From Flavobacteriaceae bacterium (GTDB lineage Bacteria > Bacteroidota > Bacteroidia > Flavobacteriales > Flavobacteriaceae): a DNA stretch of 27,957 bases. The stretch is taken from NCBI GenBank assembly GCA_013001365.1, contig JABDMQ010000055.1:1-27957 (forward strand), given 5' to 3'. A model generated the notes under the pieces. The model made no database searches, was not told where the DNA came from, and saw only the letters and a list, made by a program, of their open reading frames with translations. Numbering within the stretch: the first letter of the stretch is position 1; each line of letters starts with the position of its first letter. Positions 22,760 through 27,957 of this stretch are shown piece by piece. Position numbers and translations under genes: made by a program.

Positions 22760-25700
22760 ATGAAATTAAACTTACGTTACGTTTTTTCCGTGACCCTAAT
22801 TTTCATGGCATTCACTTTATATGCTCAAGAAGGTTATTGGAAACAAGAAACCTTTAGGGAAGGAACTCATGGCATTTCAATGAGAAATCTCGATAGTAAC
22901 AACTATCAGGTGTTCCAGTTAAAGACGGAAGAATTCAAGCAACAGCTAACAAGTGCTCCATTAAGAGGTAATTTTAGTGGAAGATCCAATACGATAGTTA
23001 GCTTCCCAAATGAAAAAGGTCAATTTGAAAGATTCAGGGTTGTAGAAACTCCTGTTCTTTCTGCAGAATTATCACAATTACACCCAGAGATCAAGACCTA
23101 TCTAGGCTATGGAGTGGATTCTCCAGGGGCTAGGGTTAGATTCAGTGTCACACCTATGGGCGTAAAGACCATGGCATCATATTTAGATGGCCATACGGTC
23201 TTCTCCAATCCAGTTTCTCAAGAAGACAGAACGACGAACCTTTTCTATACAAGAAATGCCAATATGGGTGCTGCCAAATCTTTTGAATGTACTACCGAAG
23301 ATACTTATGTCTCTTCAAATAGGACCAATACGTTCAGGGATGCGGATGACCAGATACTTAGAACATTCAGGATGGCGATCTCCACAACGGGAGAATACAC
23401 CAATAATGTTCCTGGAGGAGATGGCACTGCTGCTGGAGCCTTAGCTGCGGTTGTGGCTACATTGAATCGTTCAAACGAGGTATTCGAGGTCGATATGGCT
23501 GTTACTTTTACATTGGTATCAGGAACAGAGATCATATATACGGATGCAGCCACCGATCCTTATGGCGGTAACCTGAATGGCGAATTGCAATCTACCTTAA
23601 CTGCTGAAATTGGTGAAGCCAATTACGACATTGGCCATCTATTCAATTTCGGCGCGAGTAATGGTAATGCGGGATGTATAGGATGTGTTTGTGTAGATGG
23701 ACAAAAAGGAAGCGGATTCTCAACTCATAATTTCTTAGACAATGATGGCGGACCATATATGTCCGACTTCTTCGATATCGATTATGTCCCTCATGAAATC
23801 GGTCACCAAGTAGGAGCGAATCACACGTGGTCTTTCGGGTCAGAAGGTACAGGTGTTAATTACGAGCCTGGAAGTGGGACTACGATAATGGGTTATGCAG
23901 GTATTACAGGTGGTAACGATGTACAAGACCATAGTGATCCTTATTTTCATTATGCGAGTATTGACCAAATACTTAATAATCTAGACTCTCAGACTTGTTG
24001 GACGTCTACCACAATAACGAATAATCCTCCTGTAGCAGATGCTGGCATGGACCATGTCATTCCTCAAGGAACAGCATTTGTGCTTGAAGGAGCTGCCACA
24101 GACGCAGATGGCGGTGATACCTTGTTCTATAATTGGGAGCAAATAGATGATGGAGTTACGACCAACAGTACCTTTGCACCTACAAAAACAACTGGGTCAT
24201 TATGGAGGTCACGACCACCAACTGATTCGCCAAATAGATATATGCCGATCCTATCAAGAGTGATAGCCGGGCAATTAACAGAATCAAGCCCTGTAGAGAC
24301 AGTAGACAATACATCTTGGGAAACCGTCTCGACCGTTGGAAGAGATCTGAATTTTGCACTAATAGTAAGAGACCGGTCTGAAGCTGGTGGCGTTGGACAA
24401 ACACCGCAAAGCAGCTTTGATACCATGACCGTTACGGTTGATGGTGCTTCAGGTCCATTTGCTGTTACGTCGCAAACAACCAATGTAACTTGGGATGCTG
24501 GCTCAACGCAAACAATAACTTGGGATGTTGCTGGAACCGATGTTGGAGCTATTGCAGCTGCCAATGTTGATGTCTTTCTATCTACCGACGGAGGCGTAAC
24601 ATTTCCTTTTACAGTCGCTACTGGAATCCCTAATTCGGGAACAGCAGATATTACAGTTCCTATTACTGGAGGGGATACCTCAACAGCACGAATCATGGTA
24701 AAAGGAAGTGGTAACATTTTCTTTGCAGTGAATTCTTCAGATTTCTCGATTCAGGAATCAGAGTTCGTTTTAAGTTTGGACGAGACATCAGTTGATGTTT
24801 GTTCACCAGCAGATGCAGTCTATACATTTACATATAATACGTTCCTAGGATTCACTGATCCAACAGATTTCACGGTTTCAGGTCTGCCTGCAGGTGCTAC
24901 TGCGGTTATTAGTCCTACCTCTGCTTCAGCAGATGGAACTAGCGTTACCGTAACGGTTTCTGGTACTGGAGGTGTTGCGATCGGCAGTTATCCTTTTACC
25001 ATTACAGGAACATCAGGAGCTATTGTTAAAACCGCAGATGCCACATTGAATGTCTTCGATGCGTCTTTTGGAACTATTGCACTTACGGCCCCAGCAGATG
25101 GTGCGGTTAGTGTTCCTGGAGATAATGCCATGTTCGCATGGGATGTTGAACCTAATGCGGCTTCCTATAATATTGAGATTGCTTCAGATGCAGGTTTTAC
25201 TGCAATAGTGGCATCAAGCAATGTCGCAACAAACGCATATACAGAAACAACACTCTTACCAGATACACAATATTGGTGGAGGGTTCAGGCAATAAATGAT
25301 TGTGGAAGCGGAACATTCACTTCTGCTAGTTTCACGACTGCCAATATAACTTGTAATATTTTTGATTCACTCGATACACCACTTCCTATTCCGGACAATG
25401 ATGATGATGGAGTTAATTCAATTATAAATGTGGCTGCTCCAGCTAATATAACAGATGTAAATGTTACTGTAAACATTACCCATACATGGGATGATGACCT
25501 TACAATAACACTAACGAGTCCAGCTGGTACAACAGTTGAATTATCTTCCAATAATGGAGGGTCTGGAGACAACTATACGAATACAGTTTTTGATGACGAT
25601 GCAACAGACCCAATTACTTCTGGATCACCGCCATTTACTGGCACCTTCCAGCCAGAAGGTAGCCTAGCGGATTTCATTGGTGAGGTCTCTGGCGGAGATT

Positions 25701-27706
25701 GGACCCTTAATGTTTGGGACGGCGTAGGATTTGATACAGGAAATATTGAAAGTTGGAGCATGGAAGTATGTGGAGAGCCTCTTCCAGATTCCGATGGAGA
25801 TGGCATCGATGACGCCCTGGATAATTGTCCTGCAATCGCAAATGCGGATCAAGCCGATTCTGATGGAGATGGTCTAGGTGATGTCTGTGATGACGACGAT
25901 GACAATGATACAATCCTTGATGTGGATGATAACTGTCCAATAGTACCGAATGCAGACCAAGCGGATGAAGATGGTGATGGTATTGGTGATGTTTGTGATG
26001 TTGGTTGTGCTAATTTCTCAGGAATAGGACTGCCGATCGAACTTCCTGATGCAGGTGCTCCTACAACCACTTTTGAAATAGAAGTTACGGATGATCTTGA
26101 TATAAGAGATGTAAATGTAACTTTGGATATTGCTCATACATGGGTATCTGACCTTACCATAACTTTAGAGAGTCCAACTGGCGTTGTTGTAACGCTGATC
26201 GACCAAGAATGTGGTGGAGACGATGATATACTGGCGATTTTTGATGATGATGGTGATCCTCTATCATGTGGCGTAGCTCCAGCAGTAAGCGGAACTATTC
26301 AACCTGATAGTCCTTTGGCAGATTTCAATGGTGCCATTGATGGTTCTGCACCACAATCTGCAATGGGAACCTGGATTCTAAATGTCGCTGATGGATTCAA
26401 TCTGGATGGTGGGTTTATTAATGCAGTAACCTTAGAGATATGCGGTATTGGTGAGATCACTCCAGATAGTGATGGCGATGGCCTAAACGATATATTGGAC
26501 AACTGTCCAGATATTGCGAATGCAGACCAAGCTGATAACGATGGTGATGGGCAAGGTGATGTTTGTGATACCGATGATGATAATGATGGAATATTGGATA
26601 CGGCTGATAATTGCCAATTCATAGCGAACCCAGTTCAGCTTGATTCTGATGGTGATGGCGTAGGTGACTTGTGTCAATCAAGTTGTTCAACAACAGCCTC
26701 AACGAGTGCGCCAGTAGATTTTGGTTCTGCACCAAGTTTGGTTACTTTCTCAACAACTGTTACAGACGACATATCGGTTGAAGATGTCAACGCAACTGTC
26801 GATATTACACATACCTGGACAGCAGATGTCAATATTCAATTGATCAGTCCGAGTGGTACGCTTATAACCCTTGTTCAAGGTGCTTGTGGCAATGGTCAAA
26901 ATATTGCTGCAACTTTCGATGACCAAGGTGGTGACCTTGTTTGTGGAACGAATCCAGCAATTTCTGGAACCATTAAACCTCAAGATGACCTTTCAGCTTT
27001 CAATGGTGAGTCTTCCTTAGGAACATGGACCTTGATAATTGAGGATACCTTCCCGGCCTTTGACGACGGAACCGTAAATGCCTTCTCGATTGAGATATGC
27101 GGACCTAATGGCGATGTAGACAATGATGGTATTACGAATGGAAGTGATAACTGTCCGGAGAATGCTAACCCTGATCAAGCCGATCAAGATGGTGATGGCT
27201 TTGGAGATGCCTGTGAGGATAGTGATGGTGATGGATTATCGGATGCTGAGGATAATTGTCCTGCAACACCAAATCCTGACCAGGCCGACCTAGATGGTGA
27301 TGGCATTGGAGATATTTGTGATGACGATGTTGATGGTGATGGAGTTGAGAATATCTATGACAATTGTGAAACTACTCCTAATCCAGGTCAAGAAGATTTC
27401 AATTTCAATGGTGTTGGAGATGTCTGTGACATTCCAATTGCCAATGACGTGCTTACACCTAATGGAGATGGAATTAACGATGTTTGGATCATCAGGAATA
27501 TAGAGACGTATAAAGAATCGGTTGTAAAAGTCTATAATCGATGGGGTAACGAAGTGTTTAAATCTAATGATTACGATAATTCTTGGGGTGGTACCTCAAG
27601 CAGTGCGAGCGATGGCACCTTGCCTTCTGGCTCTTATTATTATCAAATAGACGTTAGGGGAGATGGCACATGGGTAATTGACGGATGGATATATTTAACC
27701 CGCTAA
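22760..27706 (+). CDS. Giant reprolysin-like metalloprotease 3 with TSP3 stalk and T9SS type B signal
   Basis: 1648 residues. Signal peptide MKLNLRYVFSVTLIFMAFTL; propeptide with a single Cys (Cys177); catalytic domain about 205-418 with HEIGHQVGANH (His345, Glu346, His349, His355) and Met-turn GTTIMGYAGI; PKD/Ig-like region; fibronectin type III about 770-863; P domain 1 about 864-1003; two thrombospondin type 3 repeats; P domain 2 about 1082-1231; two TSP3 repeats; P domain 3 about 1307-1450; three TSP3 repeats; and a gliding-motility-associated type B T9SS signal about 1561-1648 (DVLTPNGDGINDVWIIRN, VKVYNRWGNEVFKS). The seven TSP3 units (DNCP...DxDGDGxGDxC) should bind Ca2+. The N-terminal 1000 residues are closest to protease 1. 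A PorP/SprF gene follows after 30 bp. It is probably held on or released from the cell surface by that partner. Confidence 0.93.
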   Translation: MKLNLRYVFSVTLIFMAFTLYAQEGYWKQETFREGTHGISMRNLDSNNYQVFQLKTEEFKQQLTSAPLRGNFSGRSNTIVSFPNEKGQFERFRVVETPVLSAELSQLHPEIKTYLGYGVDSPGARVRFSVTPMGVKTMASYLDGHTVFSNPVSQEDRTTNLFYTRNANMGAAKSFECTTEDTYVSSNRTNTFRDADDQILRTFRMAISTTGEYTNNVPGGDGTAAGALAAVVATLNRSNEVFEVDMAVTFTLVSGTEIIYTDAATDPYGGNLNGELQSTLTAEIGEANYDIGHLFNFGASNGNAGCIGCVCVDGQKGSGFSTHNFLDNDGGPYMSDFFDIDYVPHEIGHQVGANHTWSFGSEGTGVNYEPGSGTTIMGYAGITGGNDVQDHSDPYFHYASIDQILNNLDSQTCWTSTTITNNPPVADAGMDHVIPQGTAFVLEGAATDADGGDTLFYNWEQIDDGVTTNSTFAPTKTTGSLWRSRPPTDSPNRYMPILSRVIAGQLTESSPVETVDNTSWETVSTVGRDLNFALIVRDRSEAGGVGQTPQSSFDTMTVTVDGASGPFAVTSQTTNVTWDAGSTQTITWDVAGTDVGAIAAANVDVFLSTDGGVTFPFTVATGIPNSGTADITVPITGGDTSTARIMVKGSGNIFFAVNSSDFSIQESEFVLSLDETSVDVCSPADAVYTFTYNTFLGFTDPTDFTVSGLPAGATAVISPTSASADGTSVTVTVSGTGGVAIGSYPFTITGTSGAIVKTADATLNVFDASFGTIALTAPADGAVSVPGDNAMFAWDVEPNAASYNIEIASDAGFTAIVASSNVATNAYTETTLLPDTQYWWRVQAINDCGSGTFTSASFTTANITCNIFDSLDTPLPIPDNDDDGVNSIINVAAPANITDVNVTVNITHTWDDDLTITLTSPAGTTVELSSNNGGSGDNYTNTVFDDDATDPITSGSPPFTGTFQPEGSLADFIGEVSGGDWTLNVWDGVGFDTGNIESWSMEVCGEPLPDSDGDGIDDALDNCPAIANADQADSDGDGLGDVCDDDDDNDTILDVDDNCPIVPNADQADEDGDGIGDVCDVGCANFSGIGLPIELPDAGAPTTTFEIEVTDDLDIRDVNVTLDIAHTWVSDLTITLESPTGVVVTLIDQECGGDDDILAIFDDDGDPLSCGVAPAVSGTIQPDSPLADFNGAIDGSAPQSAMGTWILNVADGFNLDGGFINAVTLEICGIGEITPDSDGDGLNDILDNCPDIANADQADNDGDGQGDVCDTDDDNDGILDTADNCQFIANPVQLDSDGDGVGDLCQSSCSTTASTSAPVDFGSAPSLVTFSTTVTDDISVEDVNATVDITHTWTADVNIQLISPSGTLITLVQGACGNGQNIAATFDDQGGDLVCGTNPAISGTIKPQDDLSAFNGESSLGTWTLIIEDTFPAFDDGTVNAFSIEICGPNGDVDNDGITNGSDNCPENANPDQADQDGDGFGDACEDSDGDGLSDAEDNCPATPNPDQADLDGDGIGDICDDDVDGDGVENIYDNCETTPNPGQEDFNFNGVGDVCDIPIANDVLTPNGDGINDVWIIRNIETYKESVVKVYNRWGNEVFKSNDYDNSWGGTSSSASDGTLPSGSYYYQIDVRGDGTWVIDGWIYLTR

Positions 27707-27736
27707 TCTAGATTTAACTAAATAAAAAGTCACAAA

Positions 27737-27957
27737 ATGAGATATTTTATAAAAACTTTGAAAATAGTTGTTTTTCTACTTGCTGGAACAATGTATTCCC
27801 AACAAGAAACCAACTACGCCCTATATAGATATACAATGAACGTTATCAATCCTGCCTATGCTGGAGCCGATGGCACCACTAATTTAACGACGAACATTAG
27901 GAGTCAGTGGGATAATGTTCAAGACGCACCCGAAACCCAGAGTTTCTTTTTCTCCAA
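27737..27957 (+). CDS. PorP/SprF family T9SS-associated membrane protein, N-terminal part
   Basis: ATG at 27737 opens 73 codons that run off the right edge. The signal peptide MRYFIKTLKIVVFLLAGTMY ends near SQQ. The mature start QQETNYALYRYTMNVINPAY then AG, followed by IRSQWDNVQDAPETQSFF, has the NPAYAG and R-x-QW marks of the PorP/SprF family of outer-membrane beta-barrel proteins. Such proteins are encoded next to T9SS cargo with type B signals (SprB/SprF in Flavobacterium johnsoniae is the model) and are needed for their secretion or attachment. Here it follows protease 3 by 30 bp on the same strand, so the pair is very likely an operon. Confidence 0.9.
   Translation, partial: MRYFIKTLKIVVFLLAGTMYSQQETNYALYRYTMNVINPAYAGADGTTNLTTNIRSQWDNVQDAPETQSFFFS

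Noticed and set aside
24127..24717. A 196-codon minus-strand open frame opposite protease 3
   Set aside because: It is antisense to a domain-rich, clearly coding gene, and the translated product shows no recognisable domain. It is a shadow of the real frame.
25785..27440. Repetitive GATGGTGATGG-type DNA resembling a tandem repeat or CRISPR-like array
   Set aside because: The repetition follows in-frame Asp-Gly codons of seven TSP3 calcium-binding units; there are no regular spacers or palindromic direct repeats.

Overview
The window comes from a member of the Bacteroidota, almost certainly a marine-type Flavobacteriaceae. The evidence is type IX secretion (T9SS) sorting domains of both type A and type B, a PorP/SprF-family protein at the right edge, flavobacterial promoter boxes (TTG, then TAnnTTTG), AT-rich DNA, almost no Shine-Dalgarno sequences, and the familiar gene sets TPR / DUF4286 / rsmA / mgtE and ribF / serS. 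No tRNA, rRNA, insertion sequence, phage gene or CRISPR array was seen.

Left part (1-5170, minus strand): the start of a cupin gene, cut by the window edge, then a tight operon. Read in transcription order, the operon is a TPR protein, a GNAT acetyltransferase, a DUF4286 protein, rsmA and mgtE. A good promoter in front of the TPR gene moves its start codon inward.

Middle (5197-15782, minus strand): ribF, an HTTM (vitamin K-dependent carboxylase-like) membrane protein and serS run into four genes that I could not assign to a named family. These four are clearly related to one another. Two encode small exported proteins (165 and 193 aa). Two encode very large ones (776 and 1005 aa) in which the same roughly 120-residue alpha/beta domain sits at both ends of a very long charged helical rod. 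The window thus holds six copies of this domain. The first large gene overlaps the serS stop codon by one base (TAATG), and the array ends at a strong hairpin terminator at 5139-5170. This is my main candidate for an undescribed system, probably a periplasmic or envelope scaffold.

Right part (15844-27957, mostly plus strand): three tandem paralogous secreted metalloproteases of the reprolysin-like metzincin type, interrupted by one convergent small lipoprotein gene. Proteases 1 and 2 end in type A T9SS signals. Protease 3 (1648 aa) adds alternating P domains and thrombospondin type 3 calcium repeats, and ends in a type B gliding-motility-type signal. The gene directly after it starts a PorP/SprF-family protein, the kind of partner such signals need. 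The cluster looks like one protease family adapted to two surface fates.
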